A stretch of DNA of 64,000 nt from Sphaerospermopsis sp. SIO1G1. GTDB lineage: Bacteria; Cyanobacteriota; Cyanobacteriia; Cyanobacteriales; Nostocaceae. The stretch lies in contig JAAHFX010000008.1 of the NCBI GenBank assembly GCA_010672785.1, positions 1 through 64,000 on the forward strand, written 5' to 3'. Shown here piece after piece: positions 36,471-46,920 of this stretch; within the stretch, counting starts at the first letter, position 1; each line of letters begins with the position of its first letter. Made by a program: the position numbers and the translations under genes. The notes below the pieces were generated by a model, which was given only the letters and a program-made list of their open reading frames with translations, did no database searches and was not told where the DNA came from.

Positions 36471-37910
36471 ATGCTTAATATAAATTTGTGGAAACTCCTA
36501 ACTCACACAACCACTTCTGTAGTTTTGCTAACCACTGCCAACTTTGGATTACCAGTAGTTAGCTTGGCACAACAGCCAATATCATTCACCTCAAACTTAT
36601 CTACAGATTACCTATTAGGTGGGGGAGATCGCATTCGTGTCAATGTATTTGAAGTACCTGAATATACAGGTGAATATCAAGTTCCCCCTGGTGGAGCAAT
36701 AAACCTCCCTTTAATTGGAAGTATTTCAGTTTTAGGATTAACCACCGAACAAGCATCTGATGAAATAGCCAGAAGATATGCTCGTTTTCTCAAACGTCCC
36801 CTAATTTCAGTTAACCTTTTATCACCGCGCCCGATCAACGTCTTTGTTGCTGGAGAAGTTACCAGTCCAGGAGCTTACACACTCAGTTTACAAGGAACAG
36901 GTGGTGATAACCCCGGTTTACAGTACCCCACAGTTTTAGCAGCACTCAGTACAGCCGAAGGAGTCACCCTAGCTGCGGATGTTACCAGAGTACAGCTACG
37001 TCGTAAAGTTGGACGTTCTCAAGAACAAGTTATCACCTTGAACCTGAAGGCAATTACTGAAACAGGTAGAATTCCCCTCGATATCACTCTCCGGGATGGA
37101 GATACAATTGTTGTGCCTACAGCTACACAATTAAACGTTGCTGAAGCCCGCAACCTATTTGCAGCTAGCTATGCAGCTAGTCAAACAGAACCCCGGACAG
37201 TAGCAGTTACAGGTCAAGTATATCGTCCAGGCTCTTATCTTGTCTCACCAGGAAGTATTACTCCCCAAGCTGGTTCAGTCAACCCCTCAACAACTGGTAG
37301 CGGTTTACCAACCGTAATGCGAGCAATTCAAATAGCTGGGGGAATTACATCACAAGCTGATGTCAGGAATATTCAAGTTCGCCGTCAAACCAGAACCAAT
37401 ATTCGACAAACCATAAACCTCAATCTTTGGGAATTATTACAAAGTGGGGATTTAGATCAAGACCTGATCCTCCAAGATGGAGATACAATTGTTGTCCCCA
37501 CTGCAACTGAGGTAGATACAGCAGAAGCAACTACATTAGCAACAACCACTTTATCGCCAGCAACAATTCAAGTTGGTGTAGTAGGGGAAGTGAAACAACC
37601 AGGACTAACAGAATTACAACCTAATAGTAGCTTGAATCAGGCTATATTAGCGGCTGGCGGTTTTAATGATGCTAGAGCTAGTAGCACAGCGGTAGACTTA
37701 ATTCGTCTTAATCCCAATGGTACAGTGACCAAGAGGATAGTAAAAATAGATTTCTCCAAGGGAATTAACGAAGAAACAAATCCCATCCTCCGCAATAATG
37801 ATGTTGTTGTGGTCAATCGTTCTGGTATTGCGAAGACTGGTGATACTGTCGGGACTGTATCTGGGCCTTTGGGTTTAATATTTAACGTTCTGAGATTATT
37901 TGGTCTCTAA
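36471..37910 (+). CDS. Second Wza-like polysaccharide export protein
   Basis: A 479-residue outer-membrane export protein with a signal peptide (about 1-34, ending SLAQQ), a polysaccharide-export domain starting DYLLGGGDRIRVNVFEVPE, and three SLBB segments (INVFVAGEVTSPGAYT, AVTGQVYRPGSYL, IQVGVVGEVKQPGL). Two internal LRDGDTIVVPTAT / LQDGDTIVVPTAT copies show the repeated SLBB architecture. Unlike the protein at 3760-5193 its N-terminal core is not duplicated. No exosortase or glycosyltransferase is adjacent, so it may serve another polymer. Confidence 0.87.
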   Translation: MLNINLWKLLTHTTTSVVLLTTANFGLPVVSLAQQPISFTSNLSTDYLLGGGDRIRVNVFEVPEYTGEYQVPPGGAINLPLIGSISVLGLTTEQASDEIARRYARFLKRPLISVNLLSPRPINVFVAGEVTSPGAYTLSLQGTGGDNPGLQYPTVLAALSTAEGVTLAADVTRVQLRRKVGRSQEQVITLNLKAITETGRIPLDITLRDGDTIVVPTATQLNVAEARNLFAASYAASQTEPRTVAVTGQVYRPGSYLVSPGSITPQAGSVNPSTTGSGLPTVMRAIQIAGGITSQADVRNIQVRRQTRTNIRQTINLNLWELLQSGDLDQDLILQDGDTIVVPTATEVDTAEATTLATTTLSPATIQVGVVGEVKQPGLTELQPNSSLNQAILAAGGFNDARASSTAVDLIRLNPNGTVTKRIVKIDFSKGINEETNPILRNNDVVVVNRSGIAKTGDTVGTVSGPLGLIFNVLRLFGL

Positions 37911-37937
37911 GAATTTAGGTTCTTTGGTACTTGTTAT

Positions 37938-38078
37938 GGGTGATTGGTGATTGGGGACTGGTGATTGGTGACTGGTGATTGGTGATTGGTGACAGGTGAT
38001 TGGTGATTGGCTAGTAATTACGAATTACGAACTACGAATTACGAACTACGAATTACGAATTACGAACTACGAATTACG
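37938..38078. repeat. Heptamer arrays (GGTGATT; GAATTAC/GAACTAC)
   Basis: About ten GGTGATT/GGTGACT-type units followed by about eight GAATTAC/GAACTAC units. A GCGAAGCTCTCCCGATAGCG palindrome-type repeat follows directly. Confidence 0.85.
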
Positions 38079-38135
38079 TAAGCGAAGCTCTCCCGATAGC
38101 GTAGCGTGGCGTTAGTCATAGGGAGTATTACGAAT

Positions 38136-38470
38136 TAAGGTTTGCTGTCTGCGTAGCGTGCCGTCAGGCATATACAGCACTTTCTGGTGTAATGAGGTAC
38201 GTTTTTGGCGGGCAAGATGCCCACCCCACAAGAGTTTCATGATTATGATTTGTACCTCATAGCAACGAAATCTGCTGTAAATATGAAAACATTACAGGAA
38301 AAGGATTTCAGGCGACTTCAAATTGAGAAAGTGCAAGGATTTAGAGGTTGAGTGCTTAAAAACCTTGTACTTTCGGTAAAAATTATTTCCTTACAACTCT
38401 TGAAACTGTTCCCTGTTCCCTGTTCCCTATTCCCTAATCTCCACAGAAACAATCTTTGTTACAAGCCTTA
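38136..38470. mobile_element. Family C element, copy 4, interrupted by A
   Basis: It starts TAAGGTTTGCTGTCTGCG, with GTGCCGTCAGGCATA before the insertion and AAATATGAAAACATTACAGG after it. It then continues with CAGGCGACTTCAAATTGAG, the landmark CTCTTGAAACTG plus CTGTTCC heptamers, TAATCTCCACAG, and ends AACAAGCCTTA. Orientation is opposite to copy 2. Confidence 0.7.
38175..38277 (+). mobile_element. Family A MITE-like element, copy 2, nested in C
   Basis: 103 bp, differing from copy 1 by very few bases. It is flanked by TA on both sides (38173-38174 and 38278-38279). The uninterrupted family C copy at 29471-29689 has a single TA at the equivalent point (GGCATATAAAT, reversed), so the TA target duplication is read directly. 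Confidence 0.8.
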
Positions 38471-38480
38471 AATTCCTCTG

Positions 38481-38502
38481 GCCTGCGATCGCAGGCTTTT
38501 TT
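38481..38502 (+). terminator. HIP1-cored hairpin with T-run
   Basis: A perfect palindrome GCCTGCGATCGCAGGC is followed by TTTTTT. It has the form of an intrinsic terminator for plus-strand transcription, and its core is the HIP1 octamer GCGATCGC. It lies 10 bases before the end of the convergent UspA gene, about 570 bases after the Wza-like gene, so it could stop read-through into the UspA gene. Confidence 0.6.
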
Positions 38503-38512
38503 ATGTCCTATG

Positions 38513-38941
38513 TTAATTTGCTGATTTTACCACCAGTACTGAACAAAAAGCCTCTTCCATGACCTGAGTACTGACTGAACCCAGAACAATTCTTTTCATT
38601 CCTGTCAACCCACGACTACCAATAACAACTAAGTCAGCTTGATAAATATTAGCCAAACGAATAATTTCATCCGCAGGATCGCCAGCAACTAATTCTATTT
38701 CACTGTTGACAGGTAATTCTTCTTGATAGGATTTTAACTGCTTTTCTATTTGAAAATAAGATAAATTAGGCGAATCTGGATGAGGACGATCAGCGGGTAA
38801 TTCTATTTCTGAGTCTGGGTTTGGAAATACATGACAAAGTACAACCTTGGTATTTGATGATAAAACCAAATCACCTAAAGTCTTCATTACTTTTTCAGCA
38901 ATTTCCGAGCCATCCAAGGCTACCAAAATAGTTTTTAACAC
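38513..38941 (-). CDS. Universal stress protein (UspA family)
   Basis: A 142-residue single-domain Usp protein. It starts MLKTILVALDGSEIAEKVM and has the ATP-binding signature GSRGLTGMKRIVLGSVS (G-2x-G-9x-G-S). The ATP-binding subgroup is therefore likely. The biological role is not defined by context; the neighbour hisD is a separate transcription unit on the same strand. Confidence 0.9.
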   Translation of the reverse strand: MLKTILVALDGSEIAEKVMKTLGDLVLSSNTKVVLCHVFPNPDSEIELPADRPHPDSPNLSYFQIEKQLKSYQEELPVNSEIELVAGDPADEIIRLANIYQADLVVIGSRGLTGMKRIVLGSVSTQVMEEAFCSVLVVKSAN

Positions 38942-39144
38942 CGCTTATCTCTCCTCAAGGGTAGACCGATAGAAAAATGCTAACAAAATACTCCTGATAC
39001 CGAAAATACTAGAGAAATTTTAGTTTTACAACCTGAAAGTTTCTCTGTGATGAGCTTTCGGGTTTTTCAAACCTCAGGTCCACTACATCCTGCCATAAAT
39101 TAGCATTTGTCAACCGCATTCATGAGAGAAAAAAGTATTCTAAG

Positions 39145-40446
39145 TTACTTGTCTTTTTGGACTCTCCTCATAACTGAATCTGCATGAGATGGTAAACCTT
39201 CAGCCTGAGCCAGAGAGTCAATTGCTCCAGCTACTTTTTGTAGTGCTGTAGGTGAGTATTGGATTATACTAGAGTGTTTTAAGAAAGTTTCTACACCTAA
39301 AGCAGATGCGTAGCGGGCAGCACCAGATGTAGGAAGTGTATGGTTAGGCCCTGCCAAGTAGTCACCGACTGCCTCTGGTGTCGAATATCCCAGAAAAATA
39401 GCTCCTGCATGACGAACTTGGGAAATTAAAGCCCAAGGATCTTGAACTTCTAACTCCAGATGTTCTGGTGCAAACTCATTAGATAATTCTGCTGCTGCTG
39501 CCAATGATTCGACAACGATGATTAAACCATAGTGAGCAATTGCTTTTTCTGTATCTGTTCGTCGTGGATGATTTACCAATTGTTGATCTACGGCAATTTG
39601 GACTTTTTTTGCTAACCCCGCATCAGTGGTAATTAAAATTGCTGCTGCCATTGGATCATGTTCAGCTTGAGCTAACAAGTCTGTAGCTACATGAACAGGA
39701 TCTGCTGTTTCATCAGCAATAATTAATACTTCGCTAGGACCTGCCAAGGAGTCAATGCCCACTGTGCCGTAAACTAACTTTTTAGCTAGGGTGACATAGA
39801 TATTACCAGGACCGCTAATCACGTTTACTTTAGGAATTGTTTCTGTCCCATATGCCAACGCGGCGATCGCTTGTGCGCCACCTACTCTATATATTTCTTG
39901 AATTCCTGCTTCTTGGGCAGCTACTAAAACAGAGGGGTTGACTGTTTTTCCACCTCTTGTTGGTGTCACCATTACTATTCGCGGGACACCTGCCACTTTA
40001 GCCGGTATAGCATTCATCAATACTGTACTGGGATAGGAAGCACGGCCTCCGGGTACGTATAAACCTGCCCGATCCACAGGTGTATAACGTTTACCCAGCA
40101 CTACTTCGTCATCACCAAAATGTACCCAACTTTTCGGTACTCTTTGACGATGAAATGCCTCTATCTGGCGACAGGCCAACTGGATAGCAGCCAACAAATC
40201 TTCTGGCACTTGTTGATAAGCTGCTTCCATTTCTAAACCTGTTACCCTGAGTTCATCTGGTTGCAAGGTTTGCTGATCAAATTCGGCTGTGTAGTGCAGT
40301 ACAGCTTTATCGCCTTGGCGCTTGACTGCTTGCAATACTTCTCTAACCGTTGCTTCTTTGTGAAGCACTTGTTGATCATGGGTACGTTCGCAGATACGTT
40401 GTATTTCGGATATAACGTCTGCCTGCTGAGTAATAATTCGCAGCAT
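39145..40446 (-). CDS. hisD: Histidinol dehydrogenase
   Basis: A 433-residue zinc-dependent, NAD-linked enzyme for the last two steps of histidine synthesis. Diagnostic stretches are PGGRASYPSTVLMNAIPAKVAG, VNVISGPGNIYVT, LAGPSEVLIIAD, AEHDPMAA (zinc region), EFAPEHLEL and AGPNHTLPT. Length is normal. The start ATG at 40446 gives MLRIITQQADV. The gene is upstream of uspA on the minus strand with 203 bases between, and is not clustered with hisB. Confidence 0.96.
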   Translation of the reverse strand: MLRIITQQADVISEIQRICERTHDQQVLHKEATVREVLQAVKRQGDKAVLHYTAEFDQQTLQPDELRVTGLEMEAAYQQVPEDLLAAIQLACRQIEAFHRQRVPKSWVHFGDDEVVLGKRYTPVDRAGLYVPGGRASYPSTVLMNAIPAKVAGVPRIVMVTPTRGGKTVNPSVLVAAQEAGIQEIYRVGGAQAIAALAYGTETIPKVNVISGPGNIYVTLAKKLVYGTVGIDSLAGPSEVLIIADETADPVHVATDLLAQAEHDPMAAAILITTDAGLAKKVQIAVDQQLVNHPRRTDTEKAIAHYGLIIVVESLAAAAELSNEFAPEHLELEVQDPWALISQVRHAGAIFLGYSTPEAVGDYLAGPNHTLPTSGAARYASALGVETFLKHSSIIQYSPTALQKVAGAIDSLAQAEGLPSHADSVMRRVQKDK

Positions 40447-40715
40447 GGAGTAAAGGCTATGCTAAAAATATAATATTTCTGTTTACTAAACTTGTTCAAA
40501 TCTACCTGAAGATTTGAGGTTAACTTTCTGTTTTCTTAAGAGTGACAGCACTTACTTAATTTACAGGTGTTTAGCTTGGATTAAGTCTGTTGAAATCTAA
40601 AACCTACCCAAATCCACTTATGAGTTCTACTTCATAAGTTGCATTTATTTCCTGTTTGATTCTGGAAGTGTAGGCACTATCCAGTTTACAGTCTTAAATT
40701 TTGAGTGTTATCTAT

Positions 40716-40819
40716 CCTACTTACTTTCGGATGTTTTAGAATTGGCTATCACCTGAAAGTTCTTTAATGTTAACACTTTTGAGGTGCTAAAGTCTAGAAT
40801 CTAGCAGTAAGTAAGTAGG
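40716..40819. repeat. Long imperfect inverted repeat
   Basis: CCTACTTACTT at the left is matched by AAGTAAGTAGG at the right, and the pairing continues imperfectly inward (CACCTGAAAG against CTTTTGAGGTG). The whole could fold into a stem of about 45 bp. It may be a further inverted-repeat element or a structured leader. Confidence 0.5.
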
Positions 40820-40936
40820 TTTGAGTAGATTTTTTGACTCCGATACAACCTTTACCAAAAATCTGGTTTTCAAGCTCTATCTTTTGAGAACAGTTTTCTG
40901 ATCAAATTGAGTTTAGTCATGGGCTTTGGTAAGATT

Positions 40937-41118
40937 CATTGGTATCAAATTAGGCTAAATGTATAGGTAGTCTATTAGATTCCACACTTGCCAGAGAGTA
41001 AATTTTCTCTTGCAAAGCTCAAGTCTGTGCGTTTAGTCATCTTGGGATGAATTTCACCATGAACAAGGAAGTTGAGTTCCTTGGGGATTCCAGAATTTAC
41101 GTTAAGTTGACACCAATG
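40937..41118. mobile_element. Family E inverted-repeat element, copy 2
   Basis: It is bounded by CATTGGTATCAAATTAGGC and ACGTTAAGTTGACACCAATG. The ends match copy 1 at 16223-16351; the interior differs. Non-coding. Confidence 0.55.
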
Positions 41119-41282
41119 GGTAAGAGTTAATGAGAATGATTACCCGCTTTGGGTTGGAATTCATCTTGACTCTTCTTCCTAGCTTAACCTGGATTTTTTT
41201 GATCTTGCTAATATTCTTGCTTATATTACCAATGATATTTTTTCACATTTGTCCAAACTAACAACTTTGGTAAATCACTGGT

Positions 41283-41320
41283 TCAGTTATCAGTTACCAG
41301 TTATCAGTTATCAGTTATCA
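41283..41320. repeat. Heptamer array (CAGTTAT)
   Basis: About five CAGTTAT/CAGTTAC units. STRR type. Confidence 0.75.
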
Positions 41321-41619
41321 ATATCTCTAGCTGAAGCAAGAGTCTTGAAATCAGGAATATCCTTGACTGGGTGACAAGAGAGCTAAAGTTAAGACAGAGT
41401 ATAGGATGTAGAGTGTAGGGTATGGGAAAAATTAACTCTTAAAAAATCCCCATCCAACATCGGGAAAGCGTCAAAAGGCTGATTTCTCCATGCACCCTGC
41501 CCCCTGCCTCAAACTGGTGAGATTTTTTGCAGAAATTATAACATTGGCAATTTTGATGCTATATTAGTAAATCTAGTAGTGTGTGTACATATTAATCAAA
41601 AGTATTTTTGGGATTGACT

Positions 41620-41913
41620 GTGGCTAATTCAAAGTCTGCTCTTAAACGCGCGCAAATCGGTGAACGCAATAGACTGCGGAACAAAGCATATAAATCAGCG
41701 GTAAGAACGTTGATGAAAAAATACTTGATCGCAGTAAAAGAATATGCGGCTAATCCTAGCCCAGAATTAAAACAAACTGTAGATCAGAGAATGTCTGAGG
41801 CTTACAGTAAAATTGACAAAGCTGTTAAAAAAGGTGTATTTCACCCCAACAACGGAGCTAGGAAAAAGTCAAAATTGGCTAAAAGAATCAAAGCTGTGAC
41901 ACAAACAGCGTAA
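41620..41913 (+). CDS. rpsT: 30S ribosomal protein S20
   Basis: 97 residues, very basic, with the S20 hallmarks [21 protein letters not shown] and [17 protein letters not shown]. It binds 16S rRNA in the lower body of the 30S subunit. The start is GTG at 41620, which gives the conserved (M)ANSKSA N-terminus; an in-frame TTG 12 bases upstream is rejected. It opens the conserved cyanobacterial block rpsT-tatD-rpoB-rpoC1-rpoC2. Confidence 0.97.
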   Translation: MANSKSALKRAQIGERNRLRNKAYKSAVRTLMKKYLIAVKEYAANPSPELKQTVDQRMSEAYSKIDKAVKKGVFHPNNGARKKSKLAKRIKAVTQTA

Positions 41914-41923
41914 GTGGTTTAGT

Positions 41924-41942
41924 GATCAGCAAACAGCTGATC
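41924..41942 (+). promoter_or_regulatory. Hairpin between rpsT and tatD
   Basis: A perfect 7-bp stem GATCAGC/GCTGATC with a 5-nt AAACA loop, 10 bases after the rpsT stop. No T-run follows, so it is more likely a processing or mRNA-stability hairpin than a strong terminator. Confidence 0.4.
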
Positions 41943-41983
41943 CAGATTTATCCTATTCTTGCCAATGGCCTCTGACAAAAACA

Positions 41984-42775
41984 ATGCGGCTAATAGACAC
42001 CCACGTACATCTTAACTTTGAATTATTTCAGCCTGATTTAGCAGCAGTGCGATCGCGCTGGCAAGCAGCAGGAGTAGTACACCTAGTACATTCCTGTGTT
42101 CATCCTGGAGAATTTTCCAGCATCCAAGCATTAGCTCACCAATTTCCTGAAATCAGCTTTGCCGTGGGATTGCATCCCCTAGATGCCGAGAAATGGCAAG
42201 AAGATACAGCGGATAAAATCAAATCCTTAGCCAGTGCTGACAGTAAAATCGTCGCCATTGGGGAAATGGGCTTGGATTTCTACAAAGCAAATAACTATGA
42301 ACAACAAGTCATGGTATTTGAAGAGCAGTTAGCGATCGCCTCAGAATTAAATTTACCAGTAATCATCCATTGTCGTGATGCAGCGTTACAGGTAAAAGAG
42401 ATATTGCAAAAATGGCGAAACAAGCAAGGGGAAAGAGTACGGGGTGTAATGCACTGCTGGGGTGGTACACCAACAGAAACCCAATGGTTTCTAGACTTGG
42501 GATTTTATATCAGCTTTAGTGGCACAGTTACCTTTAAAAATGCCAAAACTATACAATCATCAGCAGCAATGGTGAATAATGATCGTTTATTAATTGAAAC
42601 TGATTGTCCATTTCTAGCTCCCACACCCAAAAGAGGAGAGAAGCGCAACGAACCAGCTTATGTTGGTTATGTAGCACAACAATTAGCAAAAATCAGGGGA
42701 GAAACATTAGAAGCGATAGCTAACCAAACCACAGAAAATGCTTGTCAACTATTTGGACTATCTTTAAGCACATAA
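41984..42775 (+). CDS. tatD: TatD-family metal-dependent DNase
   Basis: A 263-residue TIM-barrel metallohydrolase. Metal-binding motifs are [37 protein letters not shown] and ETDCPFLAP. TatD-type proteins are 3'-5' exonucleases or deoxyribonucleases with quality-control roles. The gene sits 70 bases after rpsT and upstream of rpoB, as in most cyanobacteria. Confidence 0.93.
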   Translation: MRLIDTHVHLNFELFQPDLAAVRSRWQAAGVVHLVHSCVHPGEFSSIQALAHQFPEISFAVGLHPLDAEKWQEDTADKIKSLASADSKIVAIGEMGLDFYKANNYEQQVMVFEEQLAIASELNLPVIIHCRDAALQVKEILQKWRNKQGERVRGVMHCWGGTPTETQWFLDLGFYISFSGTVTFKNAKTIQSSAAMVNNDRLLIETDCPFLAPTPKRGEKRNEPAYVGYVAQQLAKIRGETLEAIANQTTENACQLFGLSLST

Positions 42776-43581
42776 AAGTAATTTAGAAACTTAATATTGG
42801 TTGTAACTGGTGAAATATACCAACTCAATATAAAATGTTGCTCAAGCCAGATCACAAAACCAACAAGCAAATCACCAAACCAGAACTTTGCCATCAAATA
42901 ACTGTGATCAAGTTATTCCCTCCAACGGATTTTACATAAGTCATCATGCCTAGAGGAAGGAAATTTAAACTAACTACAGAAAATAGCCAAGTTAGAGGTA
43001 CTATAAAATCTATTTAGTCAGGTACTAGAAATTGTTAAGCATAATCACGAAAATTAAGGAAATCTAAACACACCTCCACAAGTGAATGCGGTGAATCAAC
43101 AACAAGCTCTAGCCAGATTAGTTAGACTAATAGTGCCATGACAACAGCTAGGTTCTGAGTATTAAACTATTTAAAGATTAATAAAAGTAACCGTCTTGTG
43201 ACTAAAAATCAGCAAAATAAATTTATCCTGATTCAGAACCGACCCTTATGGATTCTTCATTTTTGGGATATTACCACCATTATATGAAGAGGCGTGTTAA
43301 AAATACAGCAGCATAGTACAGGAAGATTAAGAATACCACCACATTCTTGTTCCACAAGCAACGAGAACATATCCAACTTACTTGATCAACTTGACTGCCA
43401 CTAAAAACATTACTCCTCTTCAAATATATATTACAGATTTTATCGCTGCGGACAACTTTGAACCAATCAAAAAGGTATTTCTAACCCAGATTACCCAGGA
43501 TGAAGGAACAAAGCCAAAACTGGAAACACCAGCACAGCAGCACTCAAGCGAAAGTTTAACCAGGTTGACAAAGGTAGAGGC
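42776..43581. other. Gene-free leader region upstream of rpoB
   Basis: 806 bases with no convincing gene and, unusually for this window, no family A-E element or heptamer array. A TTG-started 67-codon frame (43382-43585) overlaps the rpoB ATG but shows no family features. The region probably carries rpoB promoter and leader signals. Confidence 0.5.
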
Positions 43582-46500
43582 ATGACTAACGAAACATATA
43601 TGGAACCAGCCTTTCTGTTGCCAGACTTGATTGAAATCCAGCGATCAAGCTTTCGCTGGTTTTTAGAGGAAGGATTAATAGAAGAGTTGAGTTCTTTTAG
43701 TCCAATTACAGACTACACAGGCAAATTAGAACTACACTTTTTAGGACATAACTATAGACTCAAAGAACCTAAATATAGCGTCGAAGAATCAAAACGACGT
43801 GATAGCACTTATGCAGTACAGATGTATGTCCCTACCAGACTTTTAAATAAAGAAACAGGGGATATTAAAGAACAAGAAGTATTTATAGGTGATCTACCCC
43901 TAATGACAGATCGGGGTACATTTATTATCAACGGTGCAGAGCGAGTAATTGTAAACCAAATCGTTAGATCACCAGGAGTTTATTACAAATCAGAAATTGA
44001 CAAAAACGGACGCAGGACTTATTCTGCCAGCTTAATCCCTAACCGGGGGGCATGGCTCAAATTTGAAACAGACCGTAATGATTTAGTGTGGGTGAGAATA
44101 GATAAAACCCGCAAACTATCGGCCCAGGTACTCCTGAAAGCACTAGGCTTATCAGACAACGAAATCTTCGATGCCCTGCGCCATCCCGAATACTTTCAAA
44201 AAACCATCGAAAAAGAAGGGCAATTTTCTGAAGAAGAAGCCCTGATGGAATTATATCGTAAACTCCGTCCAGGTGAGCCGCCAACCGTACTAGGTGGGCA
44301 ACAACTATTAGAATCCCGCTTCTTTGACCCCAAGCGCTATGACTTGGGCAGAGTAGGTAGATATAAACTTAACAAAAAACTCCGTCTCTCCGTTCCAGAT
44401 AGTGTCCGCGTCCTCACCCCTGGAGATATCCTCGCAGCCATAGACTACCTGATCAACCTAGAATATGACATTGGCAGCATTGATGATATTGATCATTTAG
44501 GAAATCGTCGAGTCAGAAGTGTAGGAGAACTCTTACAGAACCAAGTCAGAGTAGGGCTAAACCGCTTAGAGCGGATTATTAGGGAAAGAATGACAGTATC
44601 TGATGCCGAAGTTCTCACCCCCGCATCCCTAGTTAACCCCAAACCCTTAGTAGCAGCAATCAAAGAATTTTTTGGTTCTAGCCAACTAAGTCAATTCATG
44701 GATCAAACAAATCCCCTAGCAGAACTAACCCATAAACGCCGACTCAGCGCCTTGGGACCTGGAGGATTAACCAGAGAAAGGGCAGGCTTTGCAGTTAGAG
44801 ATATTCATCCTAGTCATTACGGACGGATCTGTCCCATTGAAACCCCAGAAGGGCCAAACGCTGGATTGATTGGGTCACTAGCTACCCATGCCCGTGTCAA
44901 CAAATATGGATTTTTAGAAACACCTTTCCGACCCGTAGAAAACGGTAAAGTAAAATTTGATATTCCACCTGTATACATGACCGCAGATGAAGAAGACGAT
45001 CTGCGAACTGCCACAGGTGACGTACCATTAGACGAAAATGGCTACATCAAAGGGCCTCAAGTACCTGTTCGTTATCGGCAAGATTGGACAACCACCAGTC
45101 CGGAACAGGTAGACTATGTAGCTGTTTCTCCTGTGCAAATTGTCTCCGTCGCTACCAGCATGATTCCCTTCTTGGAACATGACGACGCGAACAGAGCCTT
45201 GATGGGGTCAAATATGCAGCGTCAAGCAGTCCCCCTACTCAAACCGGAACGACCCTTGGTGGGAACAGGCTTAGAAGCTCAAGCCGCTAGAGACTCTGGG
45301 ATGGTAATTGTATCTCGGACAGATGGGGACGTAGTGTATGTAGACGCTAACGAAATTCGGGTGAGAGTCAGAGAAAAAACCATCACAAGCGGAACAGAAA
45401 TATCTGAACCACCCAAACACCAAGAAATTAGATATCCACTCTCAAAATATCAGCGCTCCAACCAAGACACCTGTTTAAACCAAAAACCACTAGTGAGGAT
45501 TGGGGAAAAGGTAGTAACAGGTCAAGTACTAGCCGATGGTTCATCCACAGAAGGAGGAGAACTAGCATTAGGGCAAAACATCATTGTCACCTATATGCCC
45601 TGGGAAGGTTACAATTATGAAGACGCAATTTTAATTTCCGAGAGATTGGTTCAGGATGATATTTACACTTCCATTCACATTGAAAAATATGAAATAGAAG
45701 CCAGACAAACCAAACTCGGACCAGAAGAAATCACCAGAGAAATTCCCAATGTAGGGGAAGATGCCCTCCGACAATTAGATGAACAAGGTATCATCCGGAT
45801 TGGTGCATGGGTGGAAGCAGGTGACATTCTCGTGGGTAAAGTTACCCCCAAAGGAGAATCTGACCAACCTCCAGAAGAAAAACTACTACGAGCAATATTT
45901 GGTGAAAAAGCTCGTGATGTTCGGGATAACTCCTTACGAGTTCCCAATGGTGAAAAAGGAAGAGTTGTAGATGTACGCTTATTTACCAGGGAACAAGGAG
46001 ATGAACTACCACCAGGAGCAAACATGGTGGTACGGGTTTACGTTGCCCAAAAACGGAAAATCCAAGTGGGTGACAAAATGGCAGGAAGACATGGTAACAA
46101 AGGAATTATTTCCCGGATCCTGCCCATTGAAGATATGCCCTACTTACCTGATGGTTCACCAGTAGATATAGTTCTCAATCCCTTGGGTGTACCTAGTCGT
46201 ATGAACGTAGGTCAGGTATTTGAATGTTTATTGGGATGGGCTGGTCATAACTTAGGGGTGAGGTTTAAAATTACACCCTTTGACGAAATGTATGGAGAGG
46301 AGTCATCTCGGCGAATTGTTCACGGTAAATTACAGGAAGCAAGAGACGAAACTGGCAAAGATTGGTTATATAACCCAGACAATGCCGGTAAAATCATGGT
46401 CTATGATGGGCGGACTGGTGAACCATTTGACCATCCTGTCACCGTAGGTGTGGCCTATATGCTGAAACTGGTGCATTTAGTAGATGATAAAATTCATGCT

Positions 46501-46920
46501 CGTTCTACAGGTCCTTATTCCTTGGTGACACAGCAGCCCTTGGGTGGTAAAGCTCAACAAGGTGGACAAAGGTTTGGAGAAATGGAAGTGTGGGCGCTGG
46601 AAGCATTTGGTGCAGCTTACACCTTACAGGAATTGTTAACAGTGAAGTCCGATGATATGCAAGGTCGGAATGAAGCATTAAATGCCATTGTTAAAGGTAA
46701 AGCTATTCCTCGTCCAGGAACACCTGAATCCTTCAAAGTATTAATGCGAGAATTACAATCTTTGGGTTTAGACATCGCCGTACACAAGGTAGAAACCCAA
46801 GCCGATGGTAGCTCTTTGGATGTAGAAGTTGACCTCATGGCAGATCAAAATTCTCGTCGCACACCACCTCGTCCTACCTATCAATCACTTTCCCGTGAGT
46901 CTTTGGAAGAGGAAGAATAA
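43582..46920 (+). CDS. rpoB: RNA polymerase beta subunit
   Basis: A 1112-residue catalytic subunit. It starts [20 protein letters not shown]; the rifampicin-region segment [40 protein letters not shown] and the C-terminal [20 protein letters not shown] are all present. The insertion region around residue 600 ([15 protein letters not shown]) is short and variable between cyanobacteria. The length fits the compact cyanobacterial beta subunit. The reading frame is intact throughout. Confidence 0.99.
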   Translation: MTNETYMEPAFLLPDLIEIQRSSFRWFLEEGLIEELSSFSPITDYTGKLELHFLGHNYRLKEPKYSVEESKRRDSTYAVQMYVPTRLLNKETGDIKEQEVFIGDLPLMTDRGTFIINGAERVIVNQIVRSPGVYYKSEIDKNGRRTYSASLIPNRGAWLKFETDRNDLVWVRIDKTRKLSAQVLLKALGLSDNEIFDALRHPEYFQKTIEKEGQFSEEEALMELYRKLRPGEPPTVLGGQQLLESRFFDPKRYDLGRVGRYKLNKKLRLSVPDSVRVLTPGDILAAIDYLINLEYDIGSIDDIDHLGNRRVRSVGELLQNQVRVGLNRLERIIRERMTVSDAEVLTPASLVNPKPLVAAIKEFFGSSQLSQFMDQTNPLAELTHKRRLSALGPGGLTRERAGFAVRDIHPSHYGRICPIETPEGPNAGLIGSLATHARVNKYGFLETPFRPVENGKVKFDIPPVYMTADEEDDLRTATGDVPLDENGYIKGPQVPVRYRQDWTTTSPEQVDYVAVSPVQIVSVATSMIPFLEHDDANRALMGSNMQRQAVPLLKPERPLVGTGLEAQAARDSGMVIVSRTDGDVVYVDANEIRVRVREKTITSGTEISEPPKHQEIRYPLSKYQRSNQDTCLNQKPLVRIGEKVVTGQVLADGSSTEGGELALGQNIIVTYMPWEGYNYEDAILISERLVQDDIYTSIHIEKYEIEARQTKLGPEEITREIPNVGEDALRQLDEQGIIRIGAWVEAGDILVGKVTPKGESDQPPEEKLLRAIFGEKARDVRDNSLRVPNGEKGRVVDVRLFTREQGDELPPGANMVVRVYVAQKRKIQVGDKMAGRHGNKGIISRILPIEDMPYLPDGSPVDIVLNPLGVPSRMNVGQVFECLLGWAGHNLGVRFKITPFDEMYGEESSRRIVHGKLQEARDETGKDWLYNPDNAGKIMVYDGRTGEPFDHPVTVGVAYMLKLVHLVDDKIHARSTGPYSLVTQQPLGGKAQQGGQRFGEMEVWALEAFGAAYTLQELLTVKSDDMQGRNEALNAIVKGKAIPRPGTPESFKVLMRELQSLGLDIAVHKVETQADGSSLDVEVDLMADQNSRRTPPRPTYQSLSRESLEEEE

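Larger units (their letters stand above)
37911..38512. other. Gene-free spacer with nested repeats
   Basis: This 602-base convergent spacer contains heptamer arrays (37938-38078), family C copy 4 (38136-38470) interrupted by family A copy 2 (38175-38277), and a HIP1-containing hairpin (38481-38502). Confidence 0.6.
40447..41619. other. Gene-free spacer, about 1.2 kb
   Basis: Between divergent hisD and rpsT. It contains a long inverted repeat (40716-40819), family E copy 2 (40937-41118), a CAGTTAT heptamer array (41283-41320) and a family F-like stretch (about 41400-41515). The rpsT promoter must be in the final part; a specific one is not evident. Confidence 0.5.

Noticed and set aside
43382..43585. 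A 67-codon frame overlapping the start of rpoB by ATGA
   Set aside because: It needs a TTG start, has no ribosome site or family features, and its composition does not look coding. The overlap is tempting but unsupported.
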